DNA from: Vulcanisaeta thermophila
Lineage (GTDB): Archaea; Thermoproteota; Thermoprotei; Thermoproteales; Thermocladiaceae
Direction of reading: 5' to 3'
Length of the DNA: 64,000 nt
NCBI RefSeq assembly: GCF_001748385.1
Contig: NZ_BCLI01000001.1
Location: forward strand, 475,177-539,176
This document shows positions 1-8,841 of the stretch, in pieces. Position 1 is the first letter of the stretch; each line of letters begins with the position of its first letter. The notes beneath the pieces are model-generated. The model was given only the letters and a program-made list of their open reading frames with translations, was not told the origin of the DNA and did no database searches. Both the position numbers and the translations under genes were made by a program.

Positions 1-332
1 TGCCTTTGCTCCACCTCTCTAATCGCCTTGACTTCCTCCCATAGTTTATTGTTTTCCTCCCTTAATGCTTTAACCTCCTCCCAAAGCTTACTCTCACCCT
101 CCCTTAAAGCCCTCAGCTCCTCCAATATCTTATCCTGCCTACTTAATGAGTCCTTGAGTATATTGAGCATTGAGTTAATGACATTAACAACACCACCAAC
201 AACCTCAGTAAGCCTATCAATGGAAGCCTTAATATCAATAATACCAAGCTTAGCAGCAACAGTAAGCCTGAACTCCTCATCCTCATCCAAAGCCCTCAAA
301 AACCTCCTCTTATCCTCAGGACTAAGGCTCAT
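1..332 (-). CDS. DUF3782-type coiled-coil protein, 3' end cut by window
   Basis: The reverse strand encodes about 110 residues from an ATG at 332 and runs off the window edge, so the C-terminus is missing. The N-terminus MSLSPEDKRRFLRALDEDEE is typical of a family abundant in Thermoproteales and Sulfolobales (DUF3782, usually a PD-(D/E)XK-like C-terminal domain after a coiled coil). From about residue 60 it becomes a strong coiled coil with a repeating KLWEEVKALREE unit. Function unknown; the nuclease-like domain would lie outside the window and cannot be checked. Confidence 0.75.
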   Translation of the reverse strand, partial: MSLSPEDKRRFLRALDEDEEFRLTVAAKLGIIDIKASIDRLTEVVGGVVNVINSMLNILKDSLSRQDKILEELRALREGESKLWEEVKALREENNKLWEEVKAIREVEQR

Positions 333-548
333 CTAATTAAGAAGAAAGGAGGAAATAAACTAAATAAACCTTACGCAAAACCACAGTACCCATGAGCTCA
401 TCCTACCATCACCGCCATGAAATGTTTTCCCGAGCTCTCCTAACCTGCCTTGCATCTTCCTAAATCACCATGATGCGCCCTGGATTGCTCACGATTTTTG
501 ACATCCCTCATTGGCCTTTCCCGGTGCCTGCGCGCCCCGATTGGTTAA

Positions 549-1712
549 TCACTTCGTTATTGACTTCATGTACTCGCCCTTAATGTGTTGTATGAGTAGT
601 GGTAGGTTGATGTTCATGGGGCAGACCTCCCTGCAATTGCCCGAGTGGGTGCACAGCATTGCCGCTGGCCCTGCCACCTCGATGCCCCTGGTCACTGCGG
701 TCCAGGGTATGCCCATGGGCCCTGTGTAGGGTGGTTTGCCGAATAGTGGGCCCACGGCCCAGTACGTGGGGCAGTGCATGCTGCACCTGCCGCACCTAAT
801 GCATAGTAGTGCTTCCCAGAGCACGGGGTCCCTGGCCGCCCTTCTTCTTCCGTTGTCGATGAGTACCATGTGGAATTCCCTTGGTCCCTGGGCTGGGGAT
901 ACCCTGAACATCTCCACGTCGCCTGTGGAGCTTGGTCCCGCGGTTAGGTTAACGTAGGTGGGTGGGTAGTGGCCTGCGTAGGCTGCCTGGACCAGGGTCT
1001 CCATGACCGCGTGGTACAGTGTTGGGACTATCTTCTCCACACCATCATACACAATGTGCACTGGGGGGACCACGGTGGTCATCCTTATGTTACCCTCATT
1101 CTCCACCAGGAGCACGGCGCCCGTGTCAGCGGCTATGGCGTTGGCCCCCGTTATCCCCACCTGGGCCTTCATGAACTTATCCCTCAGGAACTCACGGGCA
1201 ACCTGGGCAATGGCCACCGGGTCCGGTTGTACGTTGATTCCAAGTTTCTCCTTCATTACCTGTGCGATTCTTTCCTTGGTCATGTGTAGGGCTGGTGCGA
1301 GTATGTGGCTTGGCTCCTCATTGGCTATTTGTACCAGGAATTCCCCTAGGTCCGTTTCCCAAACCTCATTACCCAACTCCTGAAGGTATGGCCTAAGCCC
1401 CGTTTCTGTGGCCACGTTGTTCTTACTCATCACAATGACCTTTCCACTACCCACTATCTTACCAACGATTTCCCTGGCCTCCTGGGGCGTATTAGCTAGG
1501 TAGAACCTGCCCCCAATCCTCTCCACGGACTTCCTGGTCATCTCGATGTAATGGTCCAGGTTCTTGATAACCTCCTCCTTGGCCTTCCTAAGCTCCCTGG
1601 CCAGGTCCTTTATGTACGGGTACTGCTCCAGGATTCTGTATACTGAGGGTATGTTCGAGGACTTAGCCCTCTCTATGGCCGTTTCCCAACCACTGGGTGG
1701 GTTTAATGACAT
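549..1712 (-). CDS. LUD-domain iron-sulfur protein (LutB-like)
   Basis: 387 aa. The N-terminal two thirds is a LUD domain as in LutB of the LutABC lactate oxidation complex; the C-terminal third is a ferredoxin domain. First cluster motif [12 protein letters not shown] is canonical. The second, [12 protein letters not shown], has three extra residues between the first two Cys compared with the usual CxxCxxxCP. It probably oxidises lactate or a similar 2-hydroxyacid, passing electrons to Fe-S partners, but no LutA or LutC gene is adjacent, so the substrate is inferred only from family. It is shorter than bacterial LutB (about 470 aa), lacking the long C-terminal extension. The start at 1712 gives [12 protein letters not shown]. 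Downstream on the same strand (upstream gene order) lies the AIR-synthase-related gene 41 bp away. Confidence 0.75.
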   Translation of the reverse strand: MSLNPPSGWETAIERAKSSNIPSVYRILEQYPYIKDLARELRKAKEEVIKNLDHYIEMTRKSVERIGGRFYLANTPQEAREIVGKIVGSGKVIVMSKNNVATETGLRPYLQELGNEVWETDLGEFLVQIANEEPSHILAPALHMTKERIAQVMKEKLGINVQPDPVAIAQVAREFLRDKFMKAQVGITGANAIAADTGAVLLVENEGNIRMTTVVPPVHIVYDGVEKIVPTLYHAVMETLVQAAYAGHYPPTYVNLTAGPSSTGDVEMFRVSPAQGPREFHMVLIDNGRRRAARDPVLWEALLCIRCGRCSMHCPTYWAVGPLFGKPPYTGPMGIPWTAVTRGIEVAGPAAMLCTHSGNCREVCPMNINLPLLIQHIKGEYMKSITK

Positions 1713-1753
1713 ACAATTGATTGTTGTGATGACTCAATATTTAAGTGATTAGG

Positions 1754-2758
1754 CTAACCCATTTTACCTCTGGCTTCAATGAACCTCATAATTTCATCCT
1801 CAAAGAAGCCGCTGTACTCCTCCACGGAGCCATCACTACCCACAACCTCCAGGGCTGGGCGCCCACTCAGTACTTCACCAGCTATGACCGCGTTTACGCC
1901 CAGGTTGTTTAGCCTGGAGAGTGCCTCGTCAACCCTCTCCCTGGGTATCGTGGCTATTAGCATGCCGGAGCTTAGGCTCCTTAGTGGGTCCAGGCCCAGT
2001 TTTTGGAATATTACCCTGGTCTCGGGTAGTATTGGTACCCTGTCCCTGTAAATCCTAACCCTGACACCACTGGCCTCCGCAACCTCGAGTAAGCCCTGGA
2101 TCAAACCGCCCTCCGTTGGGTCATGCATCGAGTGTGCCATGTCCGCCAGGGCCAGTGCCTCCCTAACCACGCTGACCTCCTTAATCAATTCCCTGGCCCT
2201 CCTGATCAACTCCCCATCAACACCCATCCTCATTAATTCCTCACCGTAATCACTGGCCAGTACAGAGGTTCCCTCAAGCGCCACGTACTTAGTAAGTAGT
2301 ACTAAATCCCCTGGCCTCGCGTTGGACGTGGTTACGTACCTCTCACCAATGCCCATCGCGGTTACCGAGGCTATGGGCCTATCAATGCCCGGTGTATACT
2401 CTGTGTGGCCTCCAATCAATGCTGCGTTTAATTCCCTAAGGGCTGAATCCACATCCCTCATTATACCGGCGATGCCCTGCACATCGAAACCACTGGGTAG
2501 CAGTAACGTGAGTAGGAACCACCTGGGCCTAACGCCCCTCACGGCTATGTCATTCGCCGGTATGTGTATTGCCAACCAGCCCAGGTTCTCCACGGCCCCT
2601 GTTATTGGGTCCGTGTGGGTCACTAGGTACTTACCCTGCCCTAGGTCGACCACGGCTGCATCCTCGCCAACCCCGGGACCCACAATCACCGCTGGGTCCT
2701 TAACCCCTGTCCTGGTGAGTACCAGCTCCCTTAGGAGTTCATTGCTTAGTTTAACCAT
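1754..2758 (-). CDS. AIR synthase-related protein (HypE-like, lacking the HypE C-terminal Cys)
   Basis: 334 aa of the PurM/HypE/ThiL/SelD superfamily. The glycine/aspartate-rich N-terminus (VGPGVGEDAAVVDLG) and the HTDPITGAVENLG stretch match the nucleotide-binding half, and HDPTEGGLIQGLLEVAEASG marks the second half. True HypE, which carbamoylates and dehydrates for NiFe-hydrogenase maturation, ends in PR(I/V)C; this protein ends EARGKMG without the reactive Cys. No hydrogenase or other hyp gene is present in the window. It therefore likely has a different ATP-dependent role, which cannot be named. It sits 41 bp before the LutB-like gene on the same strand and is divergent from ilvA. Confidence 0.7.
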   Translation of the reverse strand: MVKLSNELLRELVLTRTGVKDPAVIVGPGVGEDAAVVDLGQGKYLVTHTDPITGAVENLGWLAIHIPANDIAVRGVRPRWFLLTLLLPSGFDVQGIAGIMRDVDSALRELNAALIGGHTEYTPGIDRPIASVTAMGIGERYVTTSNARPGDLVLLTKYVALEGTSVLASDYGEELMRMGVDGELIRRARELIKEVSVVREALALADMAHSMHDPTEGGLIQGLLEVAEASGVRVRIYRDRVPILPETRVIFQKLGLDPLRSLSSGMLIATIPRERVDEALSRLNNLGVNAVIAGEVLSGRPALEVVGSDGSVEEYSGFFEDEIMRFIEARGKMG

Positions 2759-2800
2759 GTGTGTCCTTGACGTAAAGAATTAAAATTAATAACGCCATTA

Positions 2801-4042
2801 ATGGGCGTGTCCTTTGTCAGGGAGGTTTATGAGAGATCCCTGAGGGCCCTTGAGGTGATTAGGGAGGCGCAGTCAAGGGGCTTGATACATAGAACCCCAT
2901 TGATAAGGTCCGAAACCATAAGTAGCATGATCAACGCAAACGCCTGGTTGAAACTCGAGAGCCTACAAAAAACAGGCTCCTTCAAGGTCAGGGGGGCCTA
3001 CTTCGCGGTGCTGAACGTGGCCAGGTCGGGGGTTAAGCACGTGGTCACTGCATCCGCTGGGAACCACGCGCAGGGTGTGGCCTACGCGGCCAGGTTAATG
3101 GGGATTAAGGCCACGGTGGTCATGCCCCAGTACACGCCCTGGATCAAGATAGAGAGGACCAGGAGGTACGGAGCCGAGGTGGTACTCCACGGCGAATCCT
3201 ACACCGAGGCCGAGGGGTACGCTATGGACCTGGCCAGTAAATTGGGTGCTCACTATGTGCATGCGTACAACGACCTGGACATCATAGCGGGGCAGGGGAC
3301 CATTGGTCACGAGATAGTGGAGGACCTGGGTGATGTGGACTACGTGGTGGTTCCCGTGGGCGGTGGTGGATTAATCTCGGGGATAGCCTCGGTGGTTAAG
3401 ACCCTGAGGCCCAAGGTCAGGGTCATTGGCGTCCAGAGTGAGGGTGCCCCTGGGGCCTACCTAAGCCTTAGAAGTGGTAGGATTGTGACCATAGAGAGGG
3501 TTGACACCATAGCCGATGGTATTGCGGTTAAGAGGATTGGTGACATAACCTTCAAACTAATGAGCGAATTACTCGACGACATAGTCCTGGTTAACGACCT
3601 AGAGATTGCCAAGGCAATACTCCTAATAGCGGAGAGCGTAAAAACCATCGCCGAGGGCGCCGGGGCGGCTGCGGTGGCGGCCTTAATAGCTGGTAAGGTC
3701 AGGGTGAGTGGTAACGTGGTTGCCGTGGTCAGCGGCGGTAATATTGACATGACCATGCTCTTCAGGGTAATAACCAAGGCACTGGCCCTCGAGAGGAGGA
3801 TCGTTAAGATTAGGGGGTTAGTGCCAGACAGACCTGGGGTTCTGGGTAGGGTGGCCACGGTGCTTGGTCAGTTGGGTGTTAACATTCTGGATGTGATTCA
3901 CGAGAGGTATGACCCAACCATAATGCCCAATTACGTGGAGGTATCCTTCATAGTGGAGCTACCACCCGAGGAGAACGCTGGTGATGTGGTCATTAAGAGG
4001 CTGAGGGATGAGGGCTATAATTTTGTCATAGAAAAGCCCTAG
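2801..4042 (+). CDS. ilvA: Threonine ammonia-lyase with ACT domain
   Basis: 413 aa PLP enzyme that deaminates L-threonine to 2-oxobutanoate, first step of isoleucine synthesis or of threonine catabolism. The PLP lysine is in KTGSFKVRGA (about K62), the SAGNHAQGVAYAA motif follows, and the glycine loop VPVGGGGLISG binds the cofactor phosphate near residue 190. An ACT domain begins near residue 330 (GLVPDRPGVLGRVATVLGQL), which suggests amino-acid feedback. The length fits single-ACT threonine dehydratases. Divergent from the AIR-synthase-related gene, with AT-rich promoter DNA (2775-2792) between them. The RidA gene at 47.2 kb would act on its 2-iminobutanoate intermediate. Confidence 0.9.
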   Translation: MGVSFVREVYERSLRALEVIREAQSRGLIHRTPLIRSETISSMINANAWLKLESLQKTGSFKVRGAYFAVLNVARSGVKHVVTASAGNHAQGVAYAARLMGIKATVVMPQYTPWIKIERTRRYGAEVVLHGESYTEAEGYAMDLASKLGAHYVHAYNDLDIIAGQGTIGHEIVEDLGDVDYVVVPVGGGGLISGIASVVKTLRPKVRVIGVQSEGAPGAYLSLRSGRIVTIERVDTIADGIAVKRIGDITFKLMSELLDDIVLVNDLEIAKAILLIAESVKTIAEGAGAAAVAALIAGKVRVSGNVVAVVSGGNIDMTMLFRVITKALALERRIVKIRGLVPDRPGVLGRVATVLGQLGVNILDVIHERYDPTIMPNYVEVSFIVELPPEENAGDVVIKRLRDEGYNFVIEKP

Positions 4043-4086
4043 TTGTGAATAAGACTTAAATTGATATATAGTGAATAACTAACCCA

Positions 4087-4320
4087 ATGGGGATCCAAAC
4101 CATACTGAGGAGAGAGGTCAGGGGGTGCAGGGTCAATAAGCCCGTCCTCAAGGCCCTGGCGGCATCCCAACTGGGCCTTGCGGCCGCGTTGGCTTTGTTC
4201 TCCACAATCATAGACCCACCAATCCTGGTAATAGCCTCCGTAGCGGGTGCCGTGGGTATTGTTGAGGGGGTCTCCGTGGGGATTATGATTAGGTACCTAA
4301 GGAGGGGCTGTTTCACTTAA
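4087..4320 (+). CDS. Small membrane protein, unknown function
   Basis: 77 aa with two predicted hydrophobic helices (about residues 24-44 and 46-66) separated by DPP, a short basic N-terminus and a basic C-terminal tail RYLRRGC. No family recognised. A TATA-like ATTGATATATAG lies at about 4062-4073, roughly 20 nt upstream. Its last 8 bases overlap the end of the convergent methyltransferase gene. It could be spurious, but codon use resembles the neighbours. Confidence 0.5.
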   Translation: MGIQTILRREVRGCRVNKPVLKALAASQLGLAAALALFSTIIDPPILVIASVAGAVGIVEGVSVGIMIRYLRRGCFT

Positions 4321-4879
4321 TCTTTCTGGCAATCCCAATTATCAATGGGTACCTCCTGGTTATCCTCAATTCGAAGGTGCTTGGTATGGCCTTGCGCATG
4401 CACTCCTCACTGCATGAGTGGTTCCTAATGATGGGTATTGGGACCCTATCACCATCAACCTCCACCACAATGAAGACCCCGCGTGGCTTCAGGGTCCTTT
4501 GTACCATGCCCATTGACTCTTCATGAAAACCCCAGTGGTGCATTGTGAATTGGGTGATTACGGCGTCGAAGTACTCATCCCTAAGTGGTAGGGACCAGCT
4601 TGTGCCGTTTATGAAGTCTGGCTCCTTAAACCTAGCGGCCCTCCTGAGCATGGGTAGGCTCAGGTCCACACCAACCACCTGGAATCCCCTTTTACTGAGC
4701 ATGTGCGCCAACCGCCCAGTTCCTGGCCCTATCTCGAGCACCCTACCCGGTGGTTCTACGCTTTGAATAACCACATCACGAGCAATGGCGTACGACCAGT
4801 GGAGTAGCCTCATTCTGTCCAGTAGCCACAGGTATATGGTGGCAACCCCCTCGTTGAACACCTCGTAGCCCTGGCCCAC
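4313..4879 (-). CDS. Class I SAM-dependent methyltransferase
   Basis: 188 aa. Motif I VLEIGPGTGRL (residues 47-57), an acidic residue after beta 2 (VVGVDLSLPML), and the motif FDAVITQFTMHHW identify a UbiE/type 11 methyltransferase. Substrate unknown. A GTG start at 4879 fits the TATA element at 4901-4911 (centre 27 nt away), which also serves the divergent GH13 gene, so the two may be expressed together. The C-terminal region after residue 130 is short and has two Cys close together (HSCSEEC). Confidence 0.8.
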   Translation of the reverse strand: MGQGYEVFNEGVATIYLWLLDRMRLLHWSYAIARDVVIQSVEPPGRVLEIGPGTGRLAHMLSKRGFQVVGVDLSLPMLRRAARFKEPDFINGTSWSLPLRDEYFDAVITQFTMHHWGFHEESMGMVQRTLKPRGVFIVVEVDGDRVPIPIIRNHSCSEECMRKAIPSTFELRITRRYPLIIGIARKIK

Positions 4880-4900
4880 CTCGATTATTAACGAGACAAT

Positions 4901-4911
4901 ACTTTTATACC
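4901..4911. promoter_or_regulatory. Bidirectional TATA element
   Basis: ACTTTTATACC lies 28 nt before the GH13 ATG (4934) and 27 nt before the methyltransferase GTG (4879), measured from its centre. Read in either direction it looks like an archaeal TATA box, so one site may start both leaderless transcripts. Inference from spacing only. Confidence 0.5.
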
Positions 4912-4933
4912 TTTATCTGACTGACCCTGCGTA

Positions 4934-6322
4934 ATGCCCGTGGGTGTGTTTAGGCGTGGCAATTACTACTACCTGAGGTTCTCGGTAAATACTAAACCAA
5001 GGGTCGCCGCATTTCTAATGGGTAGTTTTACCGCGTTCATGAAGCCCATTGAGCTCAAGTTCTGCGGCTCTGATTATTGCGCCTACCTCTCGCTGCCACC
5101 GGGTAAGTACCTGTATAGGTATGTTGTTGATGGTGAGGTGGTCCTCGATGATGGGCCCGTGGAGAATGGGTACAACGTACTCATACTCAATGGGGGATTA
5201 CCCAGGCATGGCGCCGTGGGTAGGTTTTTCAATGCCATATACGAGGTATTCGTGGACAGGTTCAACTGCAGGAGGGCTGGTGACTTGAGGGATAGGCTTG
5301 GTGGTAGGCTTGGGGATGTCAGGGCAAGGCTTAGTTACATAAGGTCCATGGGCTTCGACGCCATTTACCTAACCCCCATTTTCAAGGCCATGTCCTACCA
5401 TGGATATGACGTTGTGGATTACCTACATGTGGATGAGGGCCTCGGTGGTGACAGGGAATTCACTAAATTGGTCAGGGAGGCGCATGGGCTTGGCATTAAG
5501 ATCATACTTGACCTGCCAATACACCACACGGGTTCTGAGCACCCAGCATTTAAGATGGCAATGGGTAATGACCCTGATTATGCACGCTGGTACTACATAT
5601 ATGGTGACTCATACGAAATATTCCCAAACGCCAAGAAAATGCCCAAGTTAAATGTCTACTTTGCGGGGGAGTGGATAAAGGGGGTGGCACTTCACTGGTT
5701 ATTGAGGGGTGTTGACGCCTTCAGAATAGACGTGGGGGCTGGGATACCACCCTGGTACCTGTGGGATTTAAGAAACTTCCTGAGGACACCCGTAATAGCC
5801 GAGGTCTGGGGTGACCCATTCCTATGGGGCCACGCGGTTGATGGGGTTATGAATTACCAGGTACGTGACGCCCTGGTTAAATTCCTAAGTGGGGAATTGA
5901 GTGCCGAGGAATTTGTTAGGGTGCTTAAGAGGCAATTGAGGACACTACCTAGGTATTTCCTCAGAAATTCCTGGCTCTTTCTAGGGACCCACGACACACC
6001 CCGGGCAATGACACTGCTTGGCGACATAAATAGGGTTAAGGCGGGCCTTGTATTTATTTACACATGGATAGGAACACCCATGGTTTACTACGGTGATGAG
6101 GTCTGCATGGAGGGTGGTGAGGACCCAGACAATAGGCGTTGCATGGATTGGGGGAGTAATTGTAGGGGGCTCAGGGACTTCATAATTGAATTATCAAGGG
6201 TGAGGCTTAATCCCAGGTACGTAAGGGCCGTGGGCAACTCGGTGATTTATGGAGATGAGAAGAGGGAGGTAATGATAAGGAGTGATAGGGGCAACGTTTC
6301 ATTTAAAATAATCACAAAATAA
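4934..6322 (+). CDS. GH13 alpha-amylase family glycosidase
   Basis: 462 aa. The first about 90 residues resemble a CBM48/34-type beta domain (PGKYLYRYVVDGE), then a GH13 barrel. Region I is DLPIHHTG, region II GVDAFRIDVGAG with nucleophile about D266, region III VIAEVWGD with acid about E290, region IV GTHDTPR with D354. The MSYHGYDVVDY segment is typical of the cyclomaltodextrinase/neopullulanase subgroup, although at 462 aa it is shorter than those (about 580). No signal peptide, so it acts in the cytoplasm on imported maltodextrins, consistent with the sugar ABC genes that follow. Confidence 0.88.
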   Translation: MPVGVFRRGNYYYLRFSVNTKPRVAAFLMGSFTAFMKPIELKFCGSDYCAYLSLPPGKYLYRYVVDGEVVLDDGPVENGYNVLILNGGLPRHGAVGRFFNAIYEVFVDRFNCRRAGDLRDRLGGRLGDVRARLSYIRSMGFDAIYLTPIFKAMSYHGYDVVDYLHVDEGLGGDREFTKLVREAHGLGIKIILDLPIHHTGSEHPAFKMAMGNDPDYARWYYIYGDSYEIFPNAKKMPKLNVYFAGEWIKGVALHWLLRGVDAFRIDVGAGIPPWYLWDLRNFLRTPVIAEVWGDPFLWGHAVDGVMNYQVRDALVKFLSGELSAEEFVRVLKRQLRTLPRYFLRNSWLFLGTHDTPRAMTLLGDINRVKAGLVFIYTWIGTPMVYYGDEVCMEGGEDPDNRRCMDWGSNCRGLRDFIIELSRVRLNPRYVRAVGNSVIYGDEKREVMIRSDRGNVSFKIITK

Positions 6323-6484
6323 TCATTCAAAGTGCCTGCATAATGGGTATACAGAGTTTAATCGCTAAAACATGATTAATGGCTTCACTAATTAATCTTC
6401 ATATAACAACCTATTTATGTAATATCGAATTATACATTGACTATTTAGCCAATGAAAACCGAGAAGTACTTAAAAAGGTAGTAA

Positions 6485-6494
6485 TATTTAAAAA
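6485..6494 (+). promoter_or_regulatory. TATA box of sugar ABC operon
   Basis: ATATTTAAAAAG, centre near 6490, lies 30 nt before the ATG at 6520. It decides that ATG rather than the in-frame ATG at 6379 is the start of the binding protein. Confidence 0.6.
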
Positions 6495-6519
6495 GAACCT
6501 TGTTGGAATTAACCCCGGT

Positions 6520-7926
6520 ATGAGGTCAATGGGTATATCAAAGGGGTTACTTGCGGGCATAATAGTTATAGTGGTGGTAATAGCAGTGGGCGCCTACTTC
6601 GCAGTTACCTATCACCCATCACCAAAACCCGCGGCGCCACCTGGTTTCGTAATACCCATATCTGAATTCACGACACAGAATGTCTATAACCCAAGCTGGG
6701 CTAAGACCTTCTGTTCCAAGGTTGGTAATGTGACAATAACAGTATGGAATACCTACAGCGTTAGTGAGAATGAGGCGTTCAACGCGTCCCTAGCATCCTT
6801 TGAGCAATTATACCCATGTATACGTGTTGAGGTTACTTACGGTGTGGGCATAGCAACGAGCAACTTCATATCAGCCGCCAAGGCAGGGCAGGCACCCATT
6901 GTATATAGGGACACGAGTGATGATGCGGGTAAGCTCTTCGCCGCCGGGTTATTACTGAACCTCTCCCAGTACTTACCGCCCTCGGTGTTCCAGGAGTACT
7001 TACCAGTGGCTGCCAGGAACTTCTACCTAAACACCACCAGTGCCCATGGTTACTATGGATTACCCGATAACATTAATTACATAGTCATGTTCTACAACAA
7101 GCAGTTTATAACATCACCACCCAACACCACAGACCAATTAGTAAACATGTGCCTTCAGGTAAACAAGACATACGGAATTTGGTGCATAGCCTATGGTGTA
7201 GGCTCAGAATGGGGTTATAGGTTTGCGGCTTGGTTCGCGGGGTTTGGTGGCCGCATCTTCGGGCCCGGTAACATGCCCGAGCTCAACTCCACAGCCATGG
7301 TTAATGCCCTGGAATTCTGGTACAACCTAACCTACTACCTACACATAAACGCGCCTGACATGAATCCAAGCCTAGAGGCCCAGTTATTCACAACGAATAA
7401 GGCAGCCATAATATTCGACGGTCCCTGGGACCTGGGCACCTACTTCAAGGCCCTGGGCTGTAACCTAGGCGCTGCCCCACTACCCATTGTTAGCCAGACT
7501 GGACTACGCGCAGCACCACTCATTGGCAGCACTGGTTGGGTCATAGCATCACCACAGGCTAGTGGTGCCACTCCACAGCAGATAGAGGCTGCGTTGGTAT
7601 TCATACTCTACATGACGGGGCCCACAGCCGAGGAGAACCTGTGGACGTATGCCCACGACATACCAGCCTACGTTGACGCGTACAACTACGCACTCAATCA
7701 ACTAAAGAGCGGTGCCCTAACACCTGCCTGTCTTAACCAAATAATGGAGGGCATACTAGAGCAGGCCCAGTATGGCCAGTCATTCCCCAACATACCGGCC
7801 ATGGCATACTACTGGCCGGCGTTCCACCAGTACGCCACTGAGTACTTCGCAAACCAAATAACAGCCCAGGCCGCGGCTCAGGGTATGGAGCAGTACATAC
7901 TCCAGCAGATGTCGCAGGGCGGTTAA
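6520..7926 (+). CDS. ABC transporter sugar-binding protein (maltose/maltodextrin type)
   Basis: 468 aa from the preferred start. An N-terminal hydrophobic segment (about residues 9-28, GLLAGIIVIVVVIAVGAY) would act as membrane anchor or signal. The body has the extracellular solute-binding family 1 fold: VTITVWNTYS, a segment on YYGLPDNINYIVMFYNKQ, and KAAIIFDGPWDLG near the middle. Many Asn-x-Ser/Thr sites are consistent with an exported archaeal protein. Start chosen at 6520 because the TATA box is 30 nt before it; an alternative ATG is 6529. First gene of a three-gene transport operon; likely ligand is maltodextrin because of the GH13 and GH57 neighbours (inference). Confidence 0.87.
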   Translation: MRSMGISKGLLAGIIVIVVVIAVGAYFAVTYHPSPKPAAPPGFVIPISEFTTQNVYNPSWAKTFCSKVGNVTITVWNTYSVSENEAFNASLASFEQLYPCIRVEVTYGVGIATSNFISAAKAGQAPIVYRDTSDDAGKLFAAGLLLNLSQYLPPSVFQEYLPVAARNFYLNTTSAHGYYGLPDNINYIVMFYNKQFITSPPNTTDQLVNMCLQVNKTYGIWCIAYGVGSEWGYRFAAWFAGFGGRIFGPGNMPELNSTAMVNALEFWYNLTYYLHINAPDMNPSLEAQLFTTNKAAIIFDGPWDLGTYFKALGCNLGAAPLPIVSQTGLRAAPLIGSTGWVIASPQASGATPQQIEAALVFILYMTGPTAEENLWTYAHDIPAYVDAYNYALNQLKSGALTPACLNQIMEGILEQAQYGQSFPNIPAMAYYWPAFHQYATEYFANQITAQAAAQGMEQYILQQMSQGG

Positions 7927-8841
7927 GTGGTGAGTTGGGTAATGGCCGGCCTTCAAAATTATTATAAGTTAAGTAGACTTCTCACCAACTACCTATACCT
8001 ACTCCCCATAATCGCCGTGGTCCTATTCCTATTCCTCTACCCCGTGGCCTTCGCGGTTTACATATCATTCACGAACTTCGACTTGTACCACCTATTCACG
8101 TACACAGTGATCGGCTTTAGGATTTATGAGCAGATACTAACGAGCAGCACCTTCTACACACTCCTCCTAAACACCGTTATCTGGACCGTGGGGAGCCTAG
8201 TACCCATGGTCCTTGTGGGCTTCGTGCTAGCCTTAATACTTAACCAGAGGGATATTAGGGGCAGGAATGTATTCTTCACATTATTCCTAATACCCTGGGC
8301 ATTCCCAGCCTACATATCACTCGTTATATGGTCGGGCATGTGGAATTATAAGTATGGCATTATTAACAAGTTCCTGGGACTGCTCGGGATACCACAAATT
8401 AATTGGTTGAACACCATACCGCCGGCTTGGTTTGCGTTAATACTCACGAACCTATGGTTATCATTCCCATACTACACGGCGGTATTCCTATCAAGCCTCC
8501 AGAGCATACCCGGTGAACTCTACGATATAGCCACTGTGGATGGGGCCAGTGCCTGGCAGAAGTTCACTAGCATCACCATGCCCATGATGAGGAGCGCCAT
8601 CGCCTTCGTCTCCGTGGGTGGCTTCGTTTTCACATGGAACAACTTCTACCCAATATACATACTGACAGGTGGCGGTCCCGGCATAGCCACCAACATACTC
8701 ATTGTTTACATGTACCAGGAGGCCTTCTCGTACGGTTATTATAACATCGCCGCGGCCTACTCCGTCATATCAACAATAATACTGATAATAATGGCATTGA
8801 TAATGCTGAGGGTGGGTAGGGTCCTCGAGGTGATAACATGA
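7927..8841 (+). CDS. ABC sugar transporter permease (MalF-like)
   Basis: 304 aa with about six membrane helices. The EAA loop reads GELYDIATVDGASAWQKFTSITMPMM, which contacts the ATPase. A GTG start directly follows the stop codon of the binding protein; an ATG lies five codons on (7942). Pairs with the next gene to form the membrane channel. Confidence 0.88.
   Translation: MVSWVMAGLQNYYKLSRLLTNYLYLLPIIAVVLFLFLYPVAFAVYISFTNFDLYHLFTYTVIGFRIYEQILTSSTFYTLLLNTVIWTVGSLVPMVLVGFVLALILNQRDIRGRNVFFTLFLIPWAFPAYISLVIWSGMWNYKYGIINKFLGLLGIPQINWLNTIPPAWFALILTNLWLSFPYYTAVFLSSLQSIPGELYDIATVDGASAWQKFTSITMPMMRSAIAFVSVGGFVFTWNNFYPIYILTGGGPGIATNILIVYMYQEAFSYGYYNIAAAYSVISTIILIIMALIMLRVGRVLEVIT

Noticed and set aside
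28-336. Plus-strand frame opposite the DUF3782 gene
   Set aside because: Ser/Leu-rich shadow of the minus-strand coiled coil.
6379-6519. N-terminal extension of the sugar-binding protein from ATG 6379
   Set aside because: The TATA box at 6485 lies inside it; the signal-like helix starts after 6520.
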